This document shows, one piece after another, positions 52,824 through 60,106 of a stretch of 64,000 bases of DNA. Source of the DNA: JBGVSA01 sp047605765. Lineage in GTDB: Bacteria > Pseudomonadota > Gammaproteobacteria > Burkholderiales > Rhodocyclaceae. A program made the translations under genes and the position numbers. The notes beneath the pieces are model-generated. The model did not search any database and had not been told where the DNA came from. It saw only the letters and a program-made list of their open reading frames with translations. The stretch spans positions 9,104 to 73,103 of the forward strand of contig JASGFB010000004.1 of assembly GCA_047605765.1 (NCBI GenBank), given 5' to 3'. Each line of letters starts with the position of its first letter. Positions within the stretch are counted from its first letter, which is position 1.

Positions 52824-54545
52824 TCAGCGCAGAACTGAGCTATTCGAACGCGGTATCTGCGGGGCCGGCATAGTACGCGCAAAACGAGTCAGTTCGGGAT
52901 AGCGCGCAGTGAGTTCAAATGTCGATTGGTACGTTGCCCTGTAGGCCTCGTCCCCCCAATACGCGCGAAGTCTTATGAGTTCCTCAAGCGCTCGCTCTTC
53001 TTGTCCGGCCTCAGCGAGTGCAATCGCATGGCGCGACAAGAGGTTGGATGTGGGACTGGAGGAGGTCACGGCTCCGAGCAATCCGACGTGGTCCGCCCAA
53101 AGCGCGGGTACCACAGGCAAATTGATCACCGTCAGGATAGCTTCAAGCTGATCAAAAATGATCGACTTGGAGCGCGCCTCCAATGCCATAGGGGCAAATC
53201 CTGCTGCGTTGAAGCGCGCAATCCTGAAATCGTTCTCGATGCTTCGATAGTCATGCCAAACCCAAGTGCTCAGCGCGACGGCCAGGCATACCAAGCCTGC
53301 GGAGAGAGGTCTGGGAATCACATAAGAACCAGGCGGTACCGACCCATACCGCGAGCCTGAGATACCGACAGCAAGGCCAAACGGAACCAAGAAATAAAGA
53401 TAACCATGAGGCAACTCCACCAATGCGTGCATGCCGACGAGAACAATGACCAATATCGAAAACCACTCGCTCCGCCGATCACATTTACGCCATACGCCGT
53501 ACCCCCAGATGGCAGCCGAAAAAACCAGCCCCAAGCCTAGCGGTATGCCGTTCCATAGCAGCAGATCCAATACTATGTTGTGAGCATGCTGCGAATATTC
53601 CAGCTTGCTGAAATCGAGTGCGACGGCATATTGCGCCCGAGCCACGCCGTTCCACCCCCACCCCATCAGTGGATTGCTTAGCAACGCTTGCGTCAGTTGT
53701 TGCCACAGATCCCAGCGCGTCCCTACCGTTCCCTGGCGCGTCTCGAACTCGCTCACTGCCAATCCGGCCCATCGATTAATGCTCGGCCAAGCCACGGTGA
53801 GGGCGACATACAGAGTGCACCAGACCGCCACTCCAGTGGCGCTCAATCGGATAAGCGATCGCTTTGCTCCCATGCGCCACACGGCCACAAAGGCAGCCAC
53901 CTGGAGAAATTGAGTCTTGGAGCCCGTCATGACCCAACCAAAGAGCAGCAGCAAACTAACCAGGATCAGCGCCATCCTGGCAAGACGTCCGCTTTGAAAC
54001 AGATAAATTGCTGATGCCAGGCCCAACGCACACAAGGTGGATAGGTTGTTGGGCTGCGCAAGATTTCCATAGGGTCTTCCTTGATACAGCACGCCACTGG
54101 TGGCACGGCTTGCGTAGTCGGCGATCCAGATATCGCGATACAAGCCCGACCATTGCAAGAATGCAATCCCAACGGAAACCAGCGCTCCGAGCAACAGGCA
54201 GCGCGCCAGCCAAAGGGCGAGTGTTTCATCACCCTCTAGACTCCAGTTGAAGCCGACGGATATGGCAGAGACAAACGCTGCCAGGTAAAGAGATGCAATG
54301 AAGGCGGAGCCAAAAAAATCGATGATGCCAATCGCCCATTGCAGCAAAGGTATCAGAGGAAGGAATACCAGATACCAGCGCGGAGATACGATCCGTCCCC
54401 TAACGCTGGTGGCAATGCACAATACGATCAACCCGCATGCCGCTGAAAACTCGTTATAGAAGGAAGACCATATCGGATAGTGATTGGGGATCAACCACGA
54501 CAGACACAGCATCAAGCCGGCAACAAGCAATAGACGCGTTTGCAA
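52824..54545 (-). CDS. PglL/TfpO-type O-oligosaccharyltransferase, copy 2, low GC
   Basis: This 573-residue polytopic protein has the same hallmarks in divergent form: GRPYGNLAQPNNLSTLCALG and HALVELPHGYLYFLVPFGLA. Like its neighbour it ends in a periplasmic domain. The frame is open to 54683, with an ATG at 54605, but the pilin terminator lies at 54568-54593, so I place the start at a TTG (54545) six bases after GGGG; it begins QTRLLLVAGLMLCLSWLIPN, a clean first membrane segment. Base composition is visibly lower in GC than the flanking genes, suggesting transfer. Being next to the pilin gene, it is the likeliest pilin glycosylase, as with tfpO in Pseudomonas. Confidence 0.88.
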   Translation of the reverse strand: MQTRLLLVAGLMLCLSWLIPNHYPIWSSFYNEFSAACGLIVLCIATSVRGRIVSPRWYLVFLPLIPLLQWAIGIIDFFGSAFIASLYLAAFVSAISVGFNWSLEGDETLALWLARCLLLGALVSVGIAFLQWSGLYRDIWIADYASRATSGVLYQGRPYGNLAQPNNLSTLCALGLASAIYLFQSGRLARMALILVSLLLLFGWVMTGSKTQFLQVAAFVAVWRMGAKRSLIRLSATGVAVWCTLYVALTVAWPSINRWAGLAVSEFETRQGTVGTRWDLWQQLTQALLSNPLMGWGWNGVARAQYAVALDFSKLEYSQHAHNIVLDLLLWNGIPLGLGLVFSAAIWGYGVWRKCDRRSEWFSILVIVLVGMHALVELPHGYLYFLVPFGLAVGISGSRYGSVPPGSYVIPRPLSAGLVCLAVALSTWVWHDYRSIENDFRIARFNAAGFAPMALEARSKSIIFDQLEAILTVINLPVVPALWADHVGLLGAVTSSSPTSNLLSRHAIALAEAGQEERALEELIRLRAYWGDEAYRATYQSTFELTARYPELTRFARTMPAPQIPRSNSSVLR

Positions 54546-54567
54546 AGCATTCCCCAATTCAGAACGC

Positions 54568-54593
54568 AAAAAAAGAGCGGCCTGAGCCGCTCT
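54568..54593 (-). terminator. Terminator of the pilin gene
   Basis: On the minus strand, AGAGCGGC and GCCGCTCT form an 8-bp stem with a 4-base loop, followed by seven T residues, 24 bp after the pilin stop. It falls inside the upstream part of the second PglL open frame. Confidence 0.92.
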
Positions 54594-54616
54594 CTCTTTA
54601 AACATCAACCAAACTA

Positions 54617-55078
54617 TCAGCCGCGGCACGAACCCGGCAGATACTTCGCGGCGATGTTCGTACCCGTGCCGCCACACACCCACTTGCCGACGCTGTCGCC
54701 AACGGCCGGCGTGCCACCGGCAGCGGTTTGAGGAATAAGCGTCAGGGTATTATTGCTACCCAACTGATCGATACCCTGAGCCGTCACGGTGATCGTGCCG
54801 GCGTCGGACGTTTCGACCTTCTGAACGTACTTTGACGCCGGGCTGCTCGAGCTGCCGACTTCACAGCCCCAGCTACCCGCCGAAGGAAGGCTGGATGCGG
54901 ATTGATAAACTTCCGTGATCGTCGTGCGGCACGCCGAAGCAGCCAGGATGACTTCAGACACCTTGGCACGGACCGTATAGTCTTGGTAGGCCGGCAGGGC
55001 GACGGCAGCCAGGATACCGATGATCGCGACCACGATCATCAGTTCGATCAGGGTAAAACCTTGTTGAACGCGCTTCAT
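54617..55078 (-). CDS. pilA: Type IV pilin (major pilin PilA)
   Basis: This 153-residue prepilin has a 7-residue leader MKRVQQG cut before Phe8, Glu at mature position 5, and the hydrophobic spine FTLIELMIVVAIIGILAAVA. The mature protein has 146 residues. Four cysteines (50, 72, 135, 151) may form two disulfides, the last pair resembling the D-region. Residues 76-82 (SSSSPAS) form a Ser/Pro/Ala-rich stretch of the kind PglL enzymes modify. AGGGAG precedes the ATG, and a sigma-54-type promoter lies about 60 bp upstream. It is a single-gene unit with its own strong terminator. Confidence 0.95.
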   Translation of the reverse strand: MKRVQQGFTLIELMIVVAIIGILAAVALPAYQDYTVRAKVSEVILAASACRTTITEVYQSASSLPSAGSWGCEVGSSSSPASKYVQKVETSDAGTITVTAQGIDQLGSNNTLTLIPQTAAGGTPAVGDSVGKWVCGGTGTNIAAKYLPGSCRG

Positions 55079-55139
55079 GAATTGAATCTCCCTAAGTTAA
55101 ACGACGGAAAATCGTTGGGTTCCGTACGCTCTTCTATGA

Positions 55140-55154
55140 GCGAGCCACATGCCA
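55140..55154 (-). promoter_or_regulatory. Sigma-54-type promoter of the pilin gene
   Basis: The minus strand reads TGGCATGTGGCTCGC: GG and GC are exactly 10 bp apart, as in the -24/-12 consensus TGGCAC-N5-TTGC (8 of 10 conserved bases match). It would start transcription about 50 bases before the pilin ATG. RpoN/PilR-dependent pilin promoters are known in other proteobacteria; no pilRS is in the window. Confidence 0.6.
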
Positions 55155-55261
55155 CTGGCCGTCCCGTTCGTCGGTGATGAAAATTCATCTTCCCATTCAG
55201 GGGCTTAGTGCGCAGCGCACCGGCCGTCGCCGGCGCTTCAGCCTAGCACCTTCGGAAAATA

Positions 55262-55299
55262 CTGACAAAATTCGTCACATCACATCCCAATTTTGTCAG
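55262..55299. repeat. 11-bp perfect inverted repeat upstream of the ACT-domain gene
   Basis: CTGACAAAATT (55262-55272) and AATTTTGTCAG (55289-55299) are separated by 16 bases, placed 52 bp before the ATG of the downstream gene. It could be a regulator site with two half-sites or an RNA hairpin; there is no T-run after it. Confidence 0.6.
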
Positions 55300-55350
55300 A
55301 AGATGCGCTCCAAACGTGTCGTACCGCACATTTGAAAGGGAGGTTTTGTG

Positions 55351-55881
55351 ATGACGCCGCACACTGATCTTGTCTTGACAGCGATCGGGCCCGACCGGCC
55401 AGGGCTGGTCGAGATGCTGGCCCGGGTGGTGGCCGACCATGACGGCAACTGGCTGGAATCTTCGATGGCGCAGTTGGCGGGCCAGTTTGCCGGCATCGCG
55501 CGCGTGCGGGTAGCGGCCGATCGGGCGGCGGCACTGCAAACGGCCTTGCGGGCCATGGGCGCGCTGCGCGTGCAATGCGAGATGGCTGAGGCGGCGGTGC
55601 CCACCCCGGCCACCGCATTGTGGCAGTTGGACGTCGTCGGCCACGATCGCCCCGGCATCGTGCGCGAGGTCTCGCAGGTACTGGCACGACATGCGATCAA
55701 TGTCGAATCGCTGGAAACGTACACGGCGCCGGCAGCCATGTCCGGCGAGACGCTGTTCCACGCCGAAGCCCGCCTGGCCACCGACGGCTCGGTGGCGGCC
55801 GAGACGCTCAAACAGGAACTCGAAGCGCTGTCCGGCGAGCTGATGGTGGAGCTCTACCCCTTTTCACCACGGCAGCAATGA
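55351..55881 (+). CDS. Tandem ACT-domain regulator (GcvR-like)
   Basis: This 176-residue protein has two ACT domains: TAIGPDRPGLVEMLARVVAD in the first and DVVGHDRPGIVREVSQVLAR in the second. The layout and size match glycine cleavage repressor GcvR and relatives, which bind glycine and act by contacting GcvA rather than DNA. No gcv gene is nearby, so the target is uncertain. GGGAGG 7 bases before the ATG decides the start over a GTG one codon earlier. A strong inverted repeat lies in its leader. Confidence 0.88.
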   Translation: MTPHTDLVLTAIGPDRPGLVEMLARVVADHDGNWLESSMAQLAGQFAGIARVRVAADRAAALQTALRAMGALRVQCEMAEAAVPTPATALWQLDVVGHDRPGIVREVSQVLARHAINVESLETYTAPAAMSGETLFHAEARLATDGSVAAETLKQELEALSGELMVELYPFSPRQQ

Positions 55882-55965
55882 TCCAGGCGGGGGTGCACCG
55901 TCGGCTGCGGCTGCTATCATCTCGGGTCGCGTGCCGACATGGGCACGTTCTGGAAAGAAGTCACG

Positions 55966-56490
55966 ATGGCGATTTATGCCTTGAATGATCGCGTGCCGCA
56001 GATCGGCGACAACGTCTGGGTTGCCGACAGCGCACACGTGATCGGTACGGTCACGCTGGCCAAGGATGTCAGCGTGTGGTTTGGCGCCACGTTGCGTGGT
56101 GATCATGAGCCGATCATCATCGGCGCGCGCAGCAACGTGCAGGACAACGCCGTCATGCACACCGATGAAGGCATCCCGCTCACCGTGGGTGAAGATGTGA
56201 CGATAGGTCATCAGGCGGTATTGCATGGCTGCACGATCGGCGACGGCACCCTCATCGGCATCAATGCGGTGGTCCTCAACGGTGCGGTGGTGGGCAAGCA
56301 CTGCCTGATCGGCGCCAACACGCTGATCCCCGAAAACAAGGTGATCCCCGATCGCTCGCTGGTGGTCGGCACGCCCGGTCGTGTGATTCGTGAGCTCACC
56401 GACGAAGAGGTCGCGCGCCTGATGGCCAATGCCGCCGGCTACATCCACAATGCGGCGAGCTTTCGCCGAGGCCTCAAGCGCATCGACTGA
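55966..56490 (+). CDS. Gamma-carbonic-anhydrase-family protein (YrdA-like)
   Basis: This 174-residue left-handed beta-helix has hexapeptide repeats (VTLAKDVSVWFGATLRGD, IGARSNVQDNAVMHTDEG, VTIGHQAVLHGCTIGDGT). His residues in VMHTDEG, IGHQAV and VLHGC occupy the zinc-ligand positions of gamma-carbonic anhydrases. Many bacterial members of this subfamily (YrdA, PaaY, CaiE-like) show weak or no anhydrase activity, so the reaction is uncertain. The start at 55966 gives the normal MAIYALNDRVPQIGDNVW. Confidence 0.92.
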   Translation: MAIYALNDRVPQIGDNVWVADSAHVIGTVTLAKDVSVWFGATLRGDHEPIIIGARSNVQDNAVMHTDEGIPLTVGEDVTIGHQAVLHGCTIGDGTLIGINAVVLNGAVVGKHCLIGANTLIPENKVIPDRSLVVGTPGRVIRELTDEEVARLMANAAGYIHNAASFRRGLKRID

Positions 56491-56643
56491 GCGCACCCGC
56501 AAGATGTGGTAACAATCGGGGTGGAACATGTGTCCACCTCGACGGTCGATGCAAAAGCGCGCGCCAGGGGATCGATGCAAACGTCATCGGTCGATACCTG
56601 GCATGGCGCGCCTGCCTACAACATCAGGGACACATCTACAGCC

Positions 56644-57342
56644 ATGAAAAAAGTCATCGCCATTACCGCCTGCTCGCTGGCCTGCCTGAGTGGCGGAGCC
56701 CTCGCCCAGACCACGCTCCCCAAGGCCGAATGGCCGACCGCCAGTCTGTCTGCCGAAGCATCGCGCCCCGCTCCCAACGACATGGGCCACGTGACGGTAT
56801 ACGTCGAGGACACCGGCAACAATCCGGCCGATCTGGCCCGCAAGATCAACCAGCGCATCGGCAACGCGCTGGCGCTCACCAAGCCCTATGACAGCGTCAA
56901 GACGCAGAGCGCCGGCACCCAGACCTACCCCATCTACACCAAGAACAGCACGCGCATCGAAAGCTGGCGCATGCGTTCCGAGCTGTCGCTCGAATCCAAG
57001 GATCTGGCAGCGCTGTCGGAACTCACCGGCAAGCTGCAATCGATCGCCGCGGTCGAGCAACTGACGCTGGCACCGTCGCCCGAAACGCAAAAGCGGGTGG
57101 CCGACGACGCCATGGTCGATGCCATCAAGGCTTTCGAAGCGCGTGCCGAAGTCGTGGCCCGCGCGCTCGGCAAGCGCTATCGCATCAAGAAACTGAACAT
57201 CAACACGAACGGCGGGCGTCCGGTCTACCTGCGTCAGGCACCGGCGGCCATGAAGATGGACATGGCGGCGGCCGCACCGATCGAGGCCGGCGACAGCCTG
57301 GTGACGGTGAATGTGTCGGGCAGCGTGGAACTGATCGACTGA
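56644..57342 (+). CDS. SIMPL-domain (DUF541) exported protein
   Basis: This 232-residue protein has a cleavable signal peptide (MKKVIAITACSLACLSGGAL, cleavage near ALAQ) and a SIMPL/DUF541 domain: LSAEASRPAPNDMGHVTVYV, YPIYTKNSTRIESWRMRSEL, and the end GDSLVTVNVSGSVELID. Family members lie in the periplasm or outer membrane and the best studied (BP26, YggE) have been linked to oxidative stress. The start is chosen for the signal peptide. It is 3 bp upstream of dtd. Confidence 0.9.
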   Translation: MKKVIAITACSLACLSGGALAQTTLPKAEWPTASLSAEASRPAPNDMGHVTVYVEDTGNNPADLARKINQRIGNALALTKPYDSVKTQSAGTQTYPIYTKNSTRIESWRMRSELSLESKDLAALSELTGKLQSIAAVEQLTLAPSPETQKRVADDAMVDAIKAFEARAEVVARALGKRYRIKKLNINTNGGRPVYLRQAPAAMKMDMAAAAPIEAGDSLVTVNVSGSVELID

Positions 57343-57345
57343 GGC

Positions 57346-57783
57346 ATGATTGCACTGATACAGCGGGTACGTGAATGCGCCGTCCGCGTCGACGGCGAAG
57401 TGGTCGGCGAGATCGGCCAGGGCCTGCTGGCCCTGGTCGCCATCCAGCGCGAGGACAGCGCAGAGCATGCACAGCGGATGCTCGACAAGTTGCTCAAGTA
57501 CCGCGTGTTCGGCGATGACGAGGGGCGCATGAACCGCTCGCTCAGCGATATTGGCGGCGGCCTGATGCTGGTATCGCAGTTCACCCTGGCGGCGGACACC
57601 AAGAAAGGCACGCGCCCGAGTTTCACCCGTGCGGCCGAGCCGGCCATGGCGCGCGAGCTGTTCGATTACCTCGTCGGGCTGGCACGCGTCGAACATGCCA
57701 AGGTGGCCACCGGTCGGTTCGCGGCGGACATGCAGGTGAGCCTGGTCAACGATGGCCCGGTCACCTTCTGGCTCGAAGTATGA
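57346..57783 (+). CDS. dtd: D-aminoacyl-tRNA deacylase
   Basis: This 145-residue enzyme removes D-amino acids (and glycine from tRNA-Ala) from tRNA. It has MIALIQRVRECAVRVDGEVV, the SQFTLAADTKKGTRPSF motif and the substrate-gating NDGPVTFWLEV at the C-terminus. Length is exactly typical. It is tightly packed between the SIMPL gene and the NlpC/P60 gene, overlapping the latter as ATGA. Confidence 0.97.
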   Translation: MIALIQRVRECAVRVDGEVVGEIGQGLLALVAIQREDSAEHAQRMLDKLLKYRVFGDDEGRMNRSLSDIGGGLMLVSQFTLAADTKKGTRPSFTRAAEPAMARELFDYLVGLARVEHAKVATGRFAADMQVSLVNDGPVTFWLEV

Positions 57784-58298
57784 TCAGCCGCCGCCTCGCC
57801 TCCGCATTGCTGCTGTGCCTGCTGGCCGCCTGCGGCACCACACCCTCCACGCCTCCGGCGTCGTCGCCATCCCTGCCGGAGGCCGGCGGCCGGCCTCAGC
57901 CACGTTTTCTGCTTGGCGAAGAAGCCTATGCCAATGAGATCGTGTTGTATGCCTTGGGGCTGATCGACACCGGATATCGCTTTGGCGGCAGCAACCCCGA
58001 GGCCGGTCTCGATTGCAGCGGCATGGTGGCCTACATCGTGCAGCGCGTGAGCGGCCAACGCCTGCCTCACAACGCGGCACAGATCGCAGCCATCACGCGC
58101 CCTATCGATCGCACAGCACTGCAACCGGCCGATCTGGTGTTCTTCAACACCAACGGCCAAGCCTACTCACACATGGGAATCTACCTGGGTGACGGCCGCT
58201 TTGTGCACGCCCCTTCGAGCAAGGGCAAGGTGCGCATCGAACGGCTCGACAACGCCTACTTCGCGCGCCGTTTCACCGCTGCCCGCACGATGTTCTGA
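57780..58298 (+). CDS. NlpC/P60-family lipoprotein (peptidoglycan endopeptidase)
   Basis: This 172-residue lipoprotein has lipobox LLAACG (Cys18). After a Pro/Ser-rich linker the NlpC/P60 domain begins near residue 50: GYRFGGSNPEAGLDCSGMVA with nucleophile Cys79, then YSHMGIYLGDGRFVHAPSSK with His131. It should cut peptide stems of peptidoglycan from the envelope side. MepS-like enzymes share this size and order. Translation is coupled to dtd. Confidence 0.94.
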   Translation: MISRRLASALLLCLLAACGTTPSTPPASSPSLPEAGGRPQPRFLLGEEAYANEIVLYALGLIDTGYRFGGSNPEAGLDCSGMVAYIVQRVSGQRLPHNAAQIAAITRPIDRTALQPADLVFFNTNGQAYSHMGIYLGDGRFVHAPSSKGKVRIERLDNAYFARRFTAARTMF

Positions 58299-58310
58299 GA
58301 GCTGTGGCCG

Positions 58311-58619
58311 TCAGCGGCCGACGGGTGCGCTCTGGCTGGGCGCTGCGCCCGTCAGCGGCAATTGCACGAACTTCTCACCCGGTTTGATGAGGCCGATCTC
58401 GAAGCGCGCCCGCTCTTCGATGGCGTCGAATCCCGATTTCAGGTCTTTGACTTCAGCCGCCATGTCGGCGTTGCGCTGTTCGAGCTTGGCGTTGTCCTGG
58501 CGAATGGCTTCCAATTGCGCCTGGGCATCCATGAGTTGCAGATACCCGCCCTTGCCGAACCACAGCGGATATTGCAGCAGCGAGAAGAGGATCAGCAGGA
58601 TGAGCGCGGGCCAGCGCAT
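58311..58619 (-). CDS. ftsB: Cell division protein FtsB
   Basis: This 102-residue small bitopic protein has a short cytoplasmic tip MRWPA, one membrane segment (LILLILFSLLQYPLWFG) and a periplasmic coiled coil (LMDAQAQLEAIRQDNAKLEQ). The end of the coil has IEERARFEIGLIKPGEKFV, a conserved FtsB feature. It acts with FtsL and FtsQ in the divisome. The ATG at 58619 is preferred to a GTG two codons earlier. It follows eno on the same strand, as in many betaproteobacteria, but behind a terminator. Confidence 0.94.
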   Translation of the reverse strand: MRWPALILLILFSLLQYPLWFGKGGYLQLMDAQAQLEAIRQDNAKLEQRNADMAAEVKDLKSGFDAIEERARFEIGLIKPGEKFVQLPLTGAAPSQSAPVGR

Positions 58620-58683
58620 GGGCACATGTGTCGGAGTTGGTCAGCGCCGCGACGCCTCGCATGGGCACGAAAGCACCGTGCAC

Positions 58684-58716
58684 AAAAAAATCGAGGCCGC
58701 CGAAGCGACCTCGATT
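58684..58716 (-). terminator. Terminator of eno with UUCG tetraloop
   Basis: On the minus strand the stem ATCGAGG...CCTCGAT with inner CGC-TTCG-GCG closes on a TTCG loop and is followed by seven T residues. It lies between eno and ftsB. Confidence 0.92.
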
Positions 58717-58738
58717 CTATCAGCCAAACTGCCCAGGA

Positions 58739-60028
58739 TTACTTCTGGCGCAGATTGTAGAAAGCCGTACGGCCAGGGTAGTACGCCACATCGCCGAGAT
58801 CTTCTTCGATACGGATCAGTTGGTTGTACTTGGCAACGCGGTCGGAACGCGACAGCGAACCGGTCTTGATCTGGCCGGCGTTCAGGCCCACCGCGATATC
58901 GGCGATGGTGGAATCTTCGGTTTCGCCCGAACGGTGCGAGATCACGGCGGTGTAGCCGGCACGCTTGGCCATTTCGACGGCGGCGAAGGTTTCGGTCAGC
59001 GAACCGATCTGGTTGACCTTGATGAGGATCGAGTTGCAGATGCCCTTCTCGATGCCTTCCTTCAGGATCTTGGTGTTGGTCACGAACAGATCGTCACCCA
59101 CCAGTTGCACCTTGTCGCCCAGGCGGTCGGTCAGCAGCTTCCAGCCGTCCCAATCCTGTTCGGCCATGCCGTCTTCGATCGACACGATGGGGAACTTGTC
59201 CACCAGGTTGGCCAGGAAATCGACGTTCTGAGCCGGCGTCAGCGACAGCTTTTCGCCTTCCATTTCATACTTGCCGTCCTTGAAGTATTCGGAGGCGGCG
59301 CAGTCCAGTGCCAGCACCACGTCCTTGCCTGCTTCGTAGCCGGCCTTGGTGATGGCTTCCATGATCAGTTCCAGCGCTTCTTGCGCGCCCGCCACGTTGG
59401 GAGCGAAGCCGCCTTCGTCACCCACGGTCGTCGGGTAGCCCTTCTTGTCGACCAGCTTCTTCAGGTTGTGGAAGATTTCGGCGCCGCAACGCAGAGCCTC
59501 GCGGAAGGAGGTCGCGCCAACCGGCATGATCATGCATTCCTGGAAGTCCAGGCTGTTGTTGGCGTGCGCGCCACCGTTGATGACGTTCATCATCGGCACC
59601 GGCAGGGAAACGCCATAGGCGCCGCCCAGGTAACGGTACAGCGGCAGGCCGGCTTCTTCGGCGGCAGCCTTGGCGACGGCCATCGACACGGCCAGGATGG
59701 CGTTGGCGCCCAGACGCGACTTGTTGTCGGTGCCGTCCAGGTCGAGCATGGTCTTGTCGATGAAGGCTTGTTCTTCGGCGTTCAAGCCGATCAGCGCTTC
59801 ACAGATTTCGGTGTTGATGTTCTCGACGGCCTTGAGCACGCCCTTGCCCAGGTAGCGGGCGGCGTCGCCATCGCGCAGCTCGATCGCTTCGCGCGAGCCG
59901 GTCGAAGCGCCCGACGGCACGGCCGCACGGCCCATGACGCCGGATTCGAGCAGAACGTCGGCTTCGACGGTCGGGTTGCCGCGAGAATCCAGAATCTCGC
60001 GTGCGATGACTTCAACAATTGCACTCAT
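58739..60028 (-). CDS. eno: Enolase
   Basis: This 429-residue glycolytic enzyme converts 2-phosphoglycerate to phosphoenolpyruvate and may also scaffold the RNA degradosome. It shows IVEVIAREILDSRGNPTVEA, PSGASTGSREAIELRDGD, the metal and catalytic loops ALDCAASEYFKDG, SIEDGMAEQDWDGWK, and the ILIKVNQIGSLTET and SHRSGETEDSTIADIAVG signatures. The length is standard. It follows the Dabb gene by 78 bp and ends at its own terminator. Confidence 0.98.
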   Translation of the reverse strand: MSAIVEVIAREILDSRGNPTVEADVLLESGVMGRAAVPSGASTGSREAIELRDGDAARYLGKGVLKAVENINTEICEALIGLNAEEQAFIDKTMLDLDGTDNKSRLGANAILAVSMAVAKAAAEEAGLPLYRYLGGAYGVSLPVPMMNVINGGAHANNSLDFQECMIMPVGATSFREALRCGAEIFHNLKKLVDKKGYPTTVGDEGGFAPNVAGAQEALELIMEAITKAGYEAGKDVVLALDCAASEYFKDGKYEMEGEKLSLTPAQNVDFLANLVDKFPIVSIEDGMAEQDWDGWKLLTDRLGDKVQLVGDDLFVTNTKILKEGIEKGICNSILIKVNQIGSLTETFAAVEMAKRAGYTAVISHRSGETEDSTIADIAVGLNAGQIKTGSLSRSDRVAKYNQLIRIEEDLGDVAYYPGRTAFYNLRQK

Positions 60029-60106
60029 GCCTCATTCCTCTTTTTGAAAGTGCCTAAAACGCACGCGGCGCGAGTACGCCGCGGCGATGGGAGATTTGAT
60101 GCCGAT

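Noticed and set aside
42509..54545. Reading the cluster as an ordinary O-antigen locus
   Set aside because: No wzz and no sugar-nucleotide synthesis genes (rml, gmd, man) are present, and the ligase-like proteins carry PglL motifs beside a pilin; still, O-antigen use is not excluded.
54546..54683. Longer N-terminus of the second PglL
   Set aside because: It contains the pilin terminator hairpin and the end of the pilin gene, and has no ribosome site at the ATG at 54605.
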